Positions 1 through 5,639 of a DNA stretch of 5,639 bases are shown piece after piece. The DNA is from Candidatus Hydrothermota bacterium (GTDB lineage: Bacteria > Hydrothermota > Hydrothermia > B15-G9). The translations under genes were made by a program, and so were the position numbers. The stretch is taken from assembly GCA_003645975.1 (NCBI GenBank), contig QNDP01000112.1, positions 1 to 5,639 on the forward strand, read 5' to 3'. The notes beneath the pieces were generated by a model. It saw only the letters and a list, made by a program, of their open reading frames with translations. It did not search any database and was not told the origin of the DNA. How positions within the stretch are numbered: the first letter of the stretch is position 1; the number at the start of each line of letters is the position of its first letter.

Positions 1-812
1 CTATCCGCGGCAAAGGCAACAGGGTCTATCGGGACATGATCCAGACCGACGCAGCGATAAACCCCGGCAACTCCGGTGGGCCGCTTGTCAATGCGCTCGG
101 ACAGGTCATCGGAATCAACACATTCATCGTTACACCGTCCGGCGGCAATGTCGGCATAGGCTTCGCAATCCCGATCAACACGGTCAAAAAGGCGGTTCGA
201 GAGATCCTCGATTACGGACATGTTCGCGAGGGGTATCTCGGCATAACCGTCCAGACTATGACCGATGAACTTCGTGAGGCGCTGGATTACCATCGACCCG
301 GTGGCGTCCTTGTCGCCGTGATCGACCCCAGAGGGCCTGCAAAGGGAAAACTGAAAGAAGGCGACATCATCGTTGCGGTGAACGGCCGAAAGTTGTTCAA
401 CGAAGGTGATTGGGAGGATGTAACTTATGCGCTCGTCCCGGACGAACAACTGAGCTTGTGGGTGTGGCGCAACGGCAGCTTCCAAGAGGTGAAGGTAAAG
501 GCTGTGGAATACAAAGAGCAGAAGGAATCGCTGCCTATGGGCATCACGGGCACTACGGTTACACCTGCGCTCGTCATGAAATACGGACTCGTGGCGCATC
601 GAGGTGTGCTCGTCTTAGGTGTGAAATCGGGCAGCCTTGCGGCCAGACTCGGCATCCAGCCCGGAGATGTCATCCTTGAACTCAACGGGAAGCACATATC
701 CGACACGGACGACCTGAAAGACGCATGGAAATCCACGAGAAAGAGGGGCATTTTGTCCATTACCATTGACCGATATGGGGCACGCATATCCCGAACAATC
801 TTTGGGTTTTAA
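1..812 (+). CDS. HtrA/DegP-family periplasmic serine protease with two PDZ domains (3' part only)
   Basis: Trypsin-like serine endoprotease of the HtrA/DegP (Do) family, which degrades or holds misfolded proteins in the periplasm. The left edge cuts the gene. The frame is open from base 3 to the TAA at 810-812, giving 269 visible residues. The first visible segment carries the catalytic-serine block [16 protein letters not shown], with the nucleophile Ser codon at 72-74, followed by the family's typical VIGINT and GIGFAIP strands that end the protease domain. PDZ1 starts at the EGYLGI binding loop (about base 225) and has the GDIIVAVNG strand near 361-387. PDZ2 covers about 530-810 and has GDVILELNG near 664-690. 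Two PDZ domains resemble DegP/DegQ rather than single-PDZ DegS. The signal peptide and catalytic His and Asp lie outside the window, so activity and the exact subfamily cannot be judged. The stop lies two bases before the MCE gene start. Confidence 0.95.
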   Translation, partial: IRGKGNRVYRDMIQTDAAINPGNSGGPLVNALGQVIGINTFIVTPSGGNVGIGFAIPINTVKKAVREILDYGHVREGYLGITVQTMTDELREALDYHRPGGVLVAVIDPRGPAKGKLKEGDIIVAVNGRKLFNEGDWEDVTYALVPDEQLSLWVWRNGSFQEVKVKAVEYKEQKESLPMGITGTTVTPALVMKYGLVAHRGVLVLGVKSGSLAARLGIQPGDVILELNGKHISDTDDLKDAWKSTRKRGILSITIDRYGARISRTIFGF

Positions 813-814
813 AA

Positions 815-1588
815 ATGCAGAATACAGCTTTAAAAATTCGTATCGGCTTCATCCTATTGGTGGCCGCTTTGATCACTTTTTTCGGTTACTCATGGCTCAC
901 AAGACATCGTATCAGCAAAGCTCAATATCATTACAGGGTCAGATTTGAAGAGCTCGGTTGGGTCAACAAAGGAGATCCTGTTCTGCTCAAAGGGGTCATA
1001 AAAGGCAAGGTCGAGAACATCCTGTTCTATCCCGAGAGTGTGATCGTCGAAATAACCATCGAGGACATCCAGTTGCGCGAAGGTGCCTTTGGCATACTTT
1101 TGTCCTCTGGGATAGTGGGTCAAATGCGGCTCTCACTTACACTTGGCGAAGGGAAGCCGTTGCCCGAAGGAACCACAATTCCGGGTTACAAGGAGCGTAG
1201 TCTCGGAGAAATCATCGCTGCGCTCGGCATGGTGCTCGACACCGTCCAACTGACCCTCAGTGATCTGAGAAGACTTATCGTCCACACCGACAGCAACATC
1301 ACCCGAGCCACCGATGAACTTCTTGAGACCGCTCACGAGCTCAGGCAGATGGTGGCATCCAGCGCCGAACGCCTCGATTCGACTCAGGTCGTCCTCCTCG
1401 AAAAGATCGACAGGGTCATCGCACTTGCCGACTCCATATCCGCAGGCAGAGGCACGCTCGGCCGTTTAACAACTGACGAATCCCTTTACATGGAACTCGA
1501 TTCTGCGGTGAACGAATTGAGGGTGCTGCTCAGGGACATCCGAGAAAGACCCAAGCGCTATGTGAATGTGAAGGTTAAGCTGTTCTGA
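815..1588 (+). CDS. MCE/MlaD-family lipid-transport protein, membrane anchored
   Basis: Substrate-binding (MlaD-like) subunit of an MCE transporter. Such proteins form rings on the periplasmic side of the inner membrane and pass phospholipids or other hydrophobic molecules between membranes, powered by an MlaE permease and MlaF ATPase. The 257-residue protein has a short cytoplasmic N-tail, one membrane anchor at about 10-28, an MCE domain at about 38-124 (GDPVLLKGVIKGKV, then the SGIVGQMRLSL strand), and a helical region at about 130-245 typical of ring or barrel extension. Near the C-terminus is GRGTLGRL (211-218), a motif common after the MCE domain. The end, RYVNVKVKLF, is probably a final strand. 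ATG 815 is the first in-frame start after the HtrA stop and has no SD, which suggests translational coupling to the protease gene. No mlaE- or mlaF-like gene is visible. Family assignment is firm; the transported substrate is unknown. Confidence 0.9.
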   Translation: MQNTALKIRIGFILLVAALITFFGYSWLTRHRISKAQYHYRVRFEELGWVNKGDPVLLKGVIKGKVENILFYPESVIVEITIEDIQLREGAFGILLSSGIVGQMRLSLTLGEGKPLPEGTTIPGYKERSLGEIIAALGMVLDTVQLTLSDLRRLIVHTDSNITRATDELLETAHELRQMVASSAERLDSTQVVLLEKIDRVIALADSISAGRGTLGRLTTDESLYMELDSAVNELRVLLRDIRERPKRYVNVKVKLF

Positions 1589-1606
1589 AAGCGGAAGGCT
1601 ATCGGC

Positions 1607-2293
1607 TCAGGTGATGGGCTTAAGTATCCCATCGGTCAACTTGAAGCATCTGTGGAAGAAACGCCTAAGTTCTTCGTTGTGTGTAACTACGAGGATCGTC
1701 GTCCCGTTCTCCCTGTTGATATGTTTGAAAAGGTTCATGAGGGCTAATGCGTTGATTCTGTCGAGGTTACCTGTGGGTTCGTCTGCAAGGACGATTCTGG
1801 GGTTGTTAGCGAGCGCTCTTGCGACGGCGGCTCGCTGACGCTCGCCGCCTGAAAGTTCATCGGGCTTATGGTGTGCCCGCTTATCGAGACCGACGGCTTT
1901 GAGCAACTGCAAAGCGCGCATCTTGGCGGCCTCCTCGTCGAAGCCTGCGATCAGCAATGGGATGGCGACATTCTCCAGCGTCGTAAATTCATGCAGAAGA
2001 TGGTGAAACTGGAACACGAACCCGATGTATTTGTTCCTGAATGCAGATAACTCCTTGTCGGACATGGAGTTGTAGTCAACGCCGTCCAATGTAACCCTGC
2101 CCCGCGTCGGACGGTCAAGCGTGCCGAGTATGTGCAAAAGTGTGGATTTGCCCGAACCTGACGGCCCGAATATGCCGATCATCTCGCCCTCATAGACTTT
2201 GAGACTCAGGCCTTTGAGCACCTCAAGCCGTTCATTTCCGACTTGATAATGCTTGTAGATCATCGATGCCACGAGAATCGGCCGCCTATTCAT
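1607..2293 (-). CDS. lolD: LolD-family ABC transporter ATPase (lipoprotein release)
   Basis: Cytoplasmic ATPase that drives release of outer-membrane lipoproteins from the inner membrane to the carrier LolA. The 228 residues are the usual LolD length. Visible motifs are Walker A GPSGSGKST (43-51), Q-loop Q95, signature LSGGERQ (147-153), Walker B IVLADEP (167-173, catalytic Glu172), D-loop GNLD (175-178) and switch His205. The segment FVFQFHHLL at 92-100 followed by EFTTLENV matches the LolD version of this region and favours LolD over the related FtsE or MacB ATPases. ATG 2293 is chosen because GGAGG lies 9 bases upstream (2303-2307) inside the permease gene. The next in-frame ATG, 10 codons in, lacks an SD. 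The start overlaps the last 8 bases of the permease gene, so the two are surely co-transcribed and probably translationally coupled. All catalytic residues are intact. Confidence 0.92.
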   Translation of the reverse strand: MNRRPILVASMIYKHYQVGNERLEVLKGLSLKVYEGEMIGIFGPSGSGKSTLLHILGTLDRPTRGRVTLDGVDYNSMSDKELSAFRNKYIGFVFQFHHLLHEFTTLENVAIPLLIAGFDEEAAKMRALQLLKAVGLDKRAHHKPDELSGGERQRAAVARALANNPRIVLADEPTGNLDRINALALMNLFKHINRENGTTILVVTHNEELRRFFHRCFKLTDGILKPIT

Positions 2294-3500
2294 ATTTGAT
2301 CGCCTCCACAGGCAGAAGTTTGGCCGCCTTTATCGAAGGGTAAATCGTTGACAACACCACGATTATGAATGTGGTTGACACGACAAGAGCTGCGTCGCCT
2401 ATGTTCAGCTTGAACGGCAGCGATTCCACCATGTAAACCTCTGGTGGCAGCTTGATGATGTGGTATTTGTCTATCAAAAAGCCGGCTGTCACGCTGAAAA
2501 TGCCTCCGAGAACAGCGCCAATCGCCCCTATAAAGATCCCGACAAGCATGAAGATCCTCATAATGCCTTGTGATGTAACGCCGAGCGAGCGCAACACGCC
2601 TATCTCCCTCGTCTTCTCGGTAATCATTATCGTCAAAGTGGAGATGATGCCGAACGACGCTATAACGACCATGAGCGACAAAACGATATACATCGCAAGC
2701 CGCTCCAACTTCAAAGCCGAGAAGAGCGAACGGAAATCGTCTATCCAGTTCGTTACGATGAACGGAAATTGATAGCTTTCGGCCAGCTTCTGTGCCATTT
2801 CGCGGGCTTTGTATGGGTCTTTGATGATAATCGAAATGCCGTGCACCTTGTCGCCAATGCCTGCAAGCTTTTGCGCATCAGAGATATTTGTATAGGCATA
2901 AGGCGCTACCATGAAATCTGCATTGAAAACGCCAGCGACTATCGCTTTTTTGCTGACCGGTGTGAAGTCGAACGGCGGCGGCGCATTCGTCTTGACCACC
3001 GTGTAAAAGACAACAGTATCTCCGGGCACGACCCTTAATCTCACTGCCGTGTAGTAGTTTATCAGCACTTTGTTTTCGCCCAAGTCGAATCTGCCCATTG
3101 TAATTTTGTTCTGAAGCTCGCGCGCCTCGATGCTCTCTTTGGGATCGATTCCGGCTAAAATCACGCCATCCCAATAATCTCCGTGCCTGATCAAACATTT
3201 GACCATGACAAATGGGGTCGATGTAACGACCTCATCGTAGTCCTTCAATGCGTTCAATATCTCTTGGTATCCTGCAATCGGTGTGTAATCCATTTGGATG
3301 ATCTGGACATGCGGGCGCATCATCAACATGCGCCGCTTCAACTCCTCTTGGTAACCCCTCATGAGGCCGATGACGAAGATAAGTGTGGCTACGCCCAAAA
3401 AGACACCCAAGATCGAAAAGCCTGCAAGGAACGAGAGGACACCACTCGATGCACTTCTCAGAAATCGCTTGGCTATAAGGAATTCCAACCTTTGGAACAT
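2286..3500 (-). CDS. LolC/LolE-family lipoprotein-releasing permease
   Basis: Inner-membrane subunit of the lipoprotein-release ABC transporter. It takes up acylated lipoproteins from the membrane and hands them to LolA. The 404 residues match the family's usual length (about 400-415). The FtsX/MacB-like topology is visible: a first membrane helix at about 21-47, a large periplasmic domain at about 50-264, and three C-terminal helices at about 269-294, 313-342 and 370-388. Family marks are the N-terminal IAKRFLRS, GYQEELKRRML and PHVQI segments, the EKTREIGVLRSLG coupling helix after the second helix, and the YPSIKAAKLLPVEAIKYE tail. ATG 3500 is chosen because AAGGAG lies 6 bases upstream. 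An upstream in-frame TTG at 3581 would add 27 residues unlike the family and would read through the promoter. Only one permease is present, so LolC and LolE cannot be told apart; a homodimeric LolF-type role is possible. Confidence 0.9.
   Translation of the reverse strand: MFQRLEFLIAKRFLRSASSGVLSFLAGFSILGVFLGVATLIFVIGLMRGYQEELKRRMLMMRPHVQIIQMDYTPIAGYQEILNALKDYDEVVTSTPFVMVKCLIRHGDYWDGVILAGIDPKESIEARELQNKITMGRFDLGENKVLINYYTAVRLRVVPGDTVVFYTVVKTNAPPPFDFTPVSKKAIVAGVFNADFMVAPYAYTNISDAQKLAGIGDKVHGISIIIKDPYKAREMAQKLAESYQFPFIVTNWIDDFRSLFSALKLERLAMYIVLSLMVVIASFGIISTLTIMITEKTREIGVLRSLGVTSQGIMRIFMLVGIFIGAIGAVLGGIFSVTAGFLIDKYHIIKLPPEVYMVESLPFKLNIGDAALVVSTTFIIVVLSTIYPSIKAAKLLPVEAIKYE
2303..2307 (-). promoter_or_regulatory. 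Shine-Dalgarno of the LolD gene inside the permease gene
   Basis: On the minus strand GGAGG stands 9 bases before ATG 2293, within the permease's final codons. It decides the LolD start and shows that a ribosome can enter independently of the 8-base overlap. Confidence 0.75.
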
Positions 3501-3506
3501 CTCTTT

Positions 3507-3512
3507 CTCCTT
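3507..3512 (-). promoter_or_regulatory. Shine-Dalgarno deciding the permease start
   Basis: AAGGAG on the minus strand, 6 bases before ATG 3500. It is the reason for preferring the 404-residue permease over a TTG-started version 27 residues longer. Confidence 0.85.
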
Positions 3513-3524
3513 GAAAGGGCTGTG

Positions 3525-3530
3525 ATTATA
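3525..3530 (-). promoter_or_regulatory. Probable -10 element of the permease-LolD operon
   Basis: Perfect TATAAT on the minus strand. A start about 7 bases downstream would give a leader of roughly 18 bases that includes the AAGGAG, a sensible geometry. About 17 bases upstream I see only CAATTT, not a TTGACA-like -35, so either the promoter depends on an activator or the match is partly by chance. Confidence 0.55.
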
Positions 3531-3545
3531 AGGCATTTTTGGCCG

Positions 3546-3551
3546 TAAAAT
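3546..3551 (+). promoter_or_regulatory. Possible -10 element of purB (weak)
   Basis: TAAAAT, five of six matches to TATAAT. It would give a leader of about 26 bases before ATG 3584. No convincing -35 lies 16-18 bases upstream; the TTGAAA at 3511-3516 is 29 bases away, too far. An alternative -10 is TATAAG at 3527-3532, which overlaps the opposite-strand TATAAT. purB needs a promoter in or just before this region, but which hexamer is used is not settled. Confidence 0.25.
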
Positions 3552-3553
3552 TG

Positions 3554-3567
3554 ACCGCAAACCGCAA
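3554..3567 (+). repeat. Tandem 7-base direct repeat in the purB leader
   Basis: Two adjacent copies of ACCGCAA (3554-3560 and 3561-3567) sit between the candidate purB -10 and its SD. It could be an operator half-site pair or chance; nothing links it to a known regulator. Confidence 0.35.
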
Positions 3568-3571
3568 GCTT

Positions 3572-3576
3572 GGAGG
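3572..3576 (+). promoter_or_regulatory. Shine-Dalgarno deciding the purB start
   Basis: GGAGG followed by a 7-base spacer to ATG 3584. It favours this start over an in-frame TTG at 3539, which has no SD and would add 15 non-conserved residues. Confidence 0.85.
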
Positions 3577-3583
3577 CACAACC

Positions 3584-4912
3584 ATGATTGAACGGTATCT
3601 TTTGCCGCAGATGAAAGAGATATGGAACGAAACGAATAGATTTCGGAAATGGCTTGATGTGGAACTCGCTGTCGCAGAAGCGGAAGCCGAACTCGGACTC
3701 ATCCCCAGCCAGACACCGAAAACACTTCGTGAAGCCATCCAACAGATTGATTTGCAGGAATTTGTCGCTGAAATTAAGGAGATAGAACGAGAAGTTGCGC
3801 ACGAAACCATTGCGTTCCTCATGGCCTTGGAAAGGAGGATGGGCGAGCCGGGAAGGTTTGTGCATTTTGGCCTGACATCGAGCGATGTAATTGACACAGC
3901 CAACGCTTTGATGCTTCGAGATGCGCTCAAACTGATCCGCAGCAAATTGGCAGATGTCCTTGAAATCCTTTGGGATAAAGCGGTTGAATACAAAAAACAG
4001 CCGATAATGGGCAGAACTCATGGGATGTTCGCAGAGCCGACAAGTCTGGGGCTCAAATTGCTCGGATTTTGCTCAGAGGCACTGCGAAACCTCAAACGGC
4101 TTGATTCAGCGCTTGAGGAGGCCGCTTATGGCAAGATTTCCGGCGCGGTCGGCAATTACAGTTTCATCTCGCCTGATGTCGAACGAATTGCGCTCCAAAA
4201 ACTTGGGTTAAAGCCCGAACCTGTATCGACCCAGATAATCCCAAGAGACCGATACGCTTACATCCTGTCGGTATTGGCGACCGTCGGCGATTTCGCTGCC
4301 CGATTCGCACTCGAAATTCGGCTGTTGCAACGAACAGAGGTGGGCGAAATGTTTGAGCCGTTCGGTCGGCGGCAGCGTGGTTCGTCCGCAATGCCGCACA
4401 AACGCAATCCGATTAAATGCGAAAGGCTTATGGGAATGGCAAGGTTGCTTCGAGGTTACGCGGTCACCGCACACCAGAACACCGAACTTTGGCACGAAAG
4501 GGACATCTCACATTCCTCAGCCGAACGCGTGATTCTGCCCGACGCCACATCGGCCTTGTTCTTCATGCTCAACGAGGTTGAACGAATTGTCAGAGGGCTT
4601 GAGGTCGATGTCGAGCGGATCGAGTCGAACATGCGCAGGTTCGGCGATTTCTATCTCTCGGAATCGGTGCTTTTGGCTTTGGTGAAGAAAAATGTTTCAA
4701 GGACAGAGGCTTATGGATGGGTCAAGGAGTGCGCATTTGAAGCCATCTCGAAGGCCATAAGCTTCTCAGAGGCCGTCCGTTCGCATCCGAAAATCCGTAA
4801 TTACCTGAGCGACAGCGAGATCAACGATGCCCTGAACCATGATTATCTCAAATGGGTGGACAAAATTTTTGAGAGGTTCGAGGCGGAAATGGAAGGGTTG
4901 AAGGGCGATTAG
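3584..4912 (+). CDS. purB: Adenylosuccinate lyase
   Basis: Fumarase/aspartase-superfamily enzyme that splits fumarate from SAICAR (giving AICAR) and from adenylosuccinate (giving AMP), serving both de novo purine synthesis and the AMP branch; cytoplasmic homotetramer. The 442 residues are close to the ~430 of the Bacillus type, which it resembles from the first residues (MIERY...MKEIW...NRF.KWL). Visible active-site blocks are His73 (HETIAF), His94 followed by LTSSD (98-101), GRTHG with His146, and the superfamily signature GSSAMPHKRNP at 266-276 with the catalytic-loop serines at 267-268. The WHERDISHSSAER block at 303-315 is also intact. The three histidines keep the spacing of His68, His89 and His141 in the B. 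subtilis enzyme. There are no other pur genes beside it. The gene is divergent from the permease operon and convergent with the pentapeptide gene, whose stop lies one base away. Confidence 0.97.
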   Translation: MIERYLLPQMKEIWNETNRFRKWLDVELAVAEAEAELGLIPSQTPKTLREAIQQIDLQEFVAEIKEIEREVAHETIAFLMALERRMGEPGRFVHFGLTSSDVIDTANALMLRDALKLIRSKLADVLEILWDKAVEYKKQPIMGRTHGMFAEPTSLGLKLLGFCSEALRNLKRLDSALEEAAYGKISGAVGNYSFISPDVERIALQKLGLKPEPVSTQIIPRDRYAYILSVLATVGDFAARFALEIRLLQRTEVGEMFEPFGRRQRGSSAMPHKRNPIKCERLMGMARLLRGYAVTAHQNTELWHERDISHSSAERVILPDATSALFFMLNEVERIVRGLEVDVERIESNMRRFGDFYLSESVLLALVKKNVSRTEAYGWVKECAFEAISKAISFSEAVRSHPKIRNYLSDSEINDALNHDYLKWVDKIFERFEAEMEGLKGD

Positions 4913-4913
4913 G

Positions 4914-5444
4914 TCAACTCTCAGAAGTCTTTGAATTGAGCAGATCTTCAAAGTAATCGCGCAGCTCCTCTATCTGCCTTCTTTCGGATTCATCGGGCTC
5001 GTCCTGCGCACGCATCCGAAGATACTCGACGATCTCTCTCAGCCCTTCGATGTTTGCCTCGATCTCTTTGGGGTTCTTTGCTTTCCAGATGTTGAACTCG
5101 CCCTCGATCTTGATCGAATTGAACTTAGTTTTGTGCAAATTGGCGTCCGTAAAATCGACATCTTTGAAGGTCGCCTCCGTGAAATCCGCTTCCGAGAGGT
5201 CAGCACCGATGAACTTGACCTTTTCAAGGACGGTGTGGCTGAAATTCGCCTTTTGAAGCCACGATCCCGAAAAATCGGTGTTATAAATCGGCGTATAGGA
5301 AAAATCTCCTCTCACAAAATACCTTTTTCTCAAATTGACCTCTCGCTTTCCAAACACCTCTCTTGCGGGGCGTCTTTTCATCGAAAGCATCTTTTCCACA
5401 ATGCTGATCAAAGTCTCTCTGTCCAATGTCGTTGCTTTTTTCAT
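4914..5444 (-). CDS. Pentapeptide-repeat protein, function unknown
   Basis: A 176-residue protein in three parts. Residues 1-45 are basic and probably helical. Residues 46-115 hold fourteen uninterrupted pentapeptides with the central Phe/Leu/Ile at 48, 53, 58 and every fifth residue to 113 (for example ADLSE, ADFTE, VDFTD, ANLHK). Residues 120-170 are a charged, mostly acidic helix (EANIEGLREIVEYLR, then RRQIEELRDYFEDLL). The repeats should fold as a right-handed quadrilateral beta-helix of about 3.5 turns. There is no signal peptide or membrane helix, so it is likely cytosolic. ATG 5444 is supported by AAGGGG 7 bases upstream. The preceding gene ends 12 bases before it, suggesting one operon. 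The repeat family covers many roles and usually cannot be assigned a function from sequence. It is too short for a Qnr/MfpA-type DNA mimic, which has about twice as many repeats. Confidence 0.88.
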   Translation of the reverse strand: MKKATTLDRETLISIVEKMLSMKRRPAREVFGKREVNLRKRYFVRGDFSYTPIYNTDFSGSWLQKANFSHTVLEKVKFIGADLSEADFTEATFKDVDFTDANLHKTKFNSIKIEGEFNIWKAKNPKEIEANIEGLREIVEYLRMRAQDEPDESERRQIEELRDYFEDLLNSKTSES

Positions 5445-5451
5445 ATTTTCA

Positions 5452-5457
5452 CCCCTT
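5452..5457 (-). promoter_or_regulatory. Shine-Dalgarno of the pentapeptide gene, overlapping the upstream stop
   Basis: AAGGGG on the minus strand, 7 bases before ATG 5444. Its first base is the last base of the upstream gene's TGA (5457-5459), so ribosomes finishing that gene stop on this site. This supports coupled translation. Confidence 0.6.
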
Positions 5458-5639
5458 CAAATTATGCCCAGAATATAGGCAATCTCTTGGGCGTTTTCAA
5501 TTACACGGTTCACATCTTCGACATTCGGGAAGAAGTAAAGCACACACTCATGCGGGTCTTTGAATCGGATCTCCTCTTTACGCATAAACTTCATCCTCAC
5601 CAGATAGATCAGGAGTTTTTCCAACTGCGGCCGTTTCGA
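5457..5639 (-). CDS. C-terminal end of an unidentified protein (partial)
   Basis: A minus-strand frame is open from the right edge to a TGA at 5457-5459, giving 60 visible residues that begin SKRPQLEKLL and end NAQEIAYILGII. No complete start is needed, since the frame runs off the window; internal ATG or GTG codons (residues 14-19) are possible starts of a very short gene but less likely. The visible part is compatible with a folded domain: a helix (QLEKLLIYLVRMKFM), a charged turn with RFKDPHECV, a hydrophobic strand (VLYFF), then a helix (VEDVNRVIENAQEIAYIL). I do not recognise the family. Evidence that it is coding: the open frame through 60 codons, an amphipathic pattern, a stop meeting the next gene's SD, and the same close operon spacing (12 bases) to the pentapeptide gene as seen elsewhere in the window. 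Confidence 0.65.
   Translation of the reverse strand, partial: SKRPQLEKLLIYLVRMKFMRKEEIRFKDPHECVLYFFPNVEDVNRVIENAQEIAYILGII

Noticed and set aside
425..787. Minus-strand open frame of 120 codons antisense to the HtrA PDZ region
   Set aside because: The opposite strand encodes two recognisable PDZ domains; the antisense product has no family features and no SD-supported start.
1589..1606. Intrinsic terminator between the MCE gene and the LolD gene
   Set aside because: The 18 bases and their immediate flanks show no inverted repeat followed by a T-run on either strand.
1607..3500. ATPase/permease pair as FtsEX or MacB (cell division or macrolide/peptide export)
   Set aside because: The permease has a large periplasmic domain, the PHVQI segment and a LolC/E-type C-terminal tail; the ATPase has the QFHHLL segment typical of LolD; and MacB fuses the ATPase to the permease.
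3501..3581. 27-residue N-terminal extension of the permease from a TTG at 3581
   Set aside because: The family begins with the short basic IAKRF-type segment right after ATG 3500, which has its own AAGGAG; the extension would cover the TATAAT and leader.
3539..3583. 15-residue N-terminal extension of PurB from a TTG at 3539
   Set aside because: PurB homologues begin at MIERY, and ATG 3584 has GGAGG at good spacing; the TTG has none.
3473..4021. Long minus-strand open frame (182 codons) antisense to the purB 5' half and covering the divergent promoter region
   Set aside because: It lies opposite a clearly conserved enzyme gene, has no domain-like pattern, and overlaps the permease start. A second, different minus frame (3526-3993) is open over the same stretch, which shows the openness is a by-product of purB codon use.
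4914..5444. Pentapeptide protein as a Qnr/MfpA-type quinolone-resistance gyrase protector
   Set aside because: Those proteins have roughly twice as many repeats, forming a long DNA-mimicking rod; here there are fourteen repeats and large non-repeat flanks.

Overview
The window looks like a stretch of chromosome from a diderm (outer-membrane-bearing) bacterium. The evidence is an MCE/MlaD-type lipid-transport protein, an HtrA/DegP-type protease with two PDZ domains, and a LolD/LolC-E-type lipoprotein-release ABC transporter, all of which work at a Gram-negative envelope. No phylum-specific marker is visible, so I do not name a lineage. Purine synthesis is represented by an adenylosuccinate lyase of the ~430-residue type seen in Bacillus and many other bacteria. 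Four of the five starts inside the window have a Shine-Dalgarno (SD) sequence.

Layout. (1) Bases 1-1588, plus strand: the 3' part of an HtrA/DegP serine protease (cut by the left edge), then, after only two bases, an MCE-domain protein. (2) Bases 1607-3500, minus strand: a two-gene operon with a LolC/E-family permease first and a LolD-family ATPase second, overlapping by 8 bases. It converges on the MCE gene with an 18-base gap. (3) Bases 3501-3583: an 83-base divergent intergenic region with a clear TATAAT for the permease operon and an SD for purB. (4) Bases 3584-4912, plus strand: purB. (5) Bases 4914-5639, minus strand: a pentapeptide-repeat protein preceded by the C-terminal 60 codons of an unidentified protein (cut by the right edge). 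These two are closely spaced and probably one operon, and they converge on purB with a single base between stop codons.

How the genes fit together. The left 3.5 kb is an envelope-maintenance neighbourhood: periplasmic protein quality control (HtrA), phospholipid or other hydrophobic-molecule traffic (MCE), and extraction of lipoproteins from the inner membrane (Lol). purB is a housekeeping metabolic gene with no visible link to them. The pentapeptide-repeat pair has no assignable function.

The window is almost wholly coding. No intergenic stretch exceeds 83 bases, and I see no RNA gene, CRISPR array, insertion sequence, phage gene or integration signature. I found no strong sign of a new defence or mobile system. 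The points worth a second look are the HtrA-MCE coupling, the single-permease Lol operon, the unusually tight convergent junctions, and the unidentified partial gene at the right edge.
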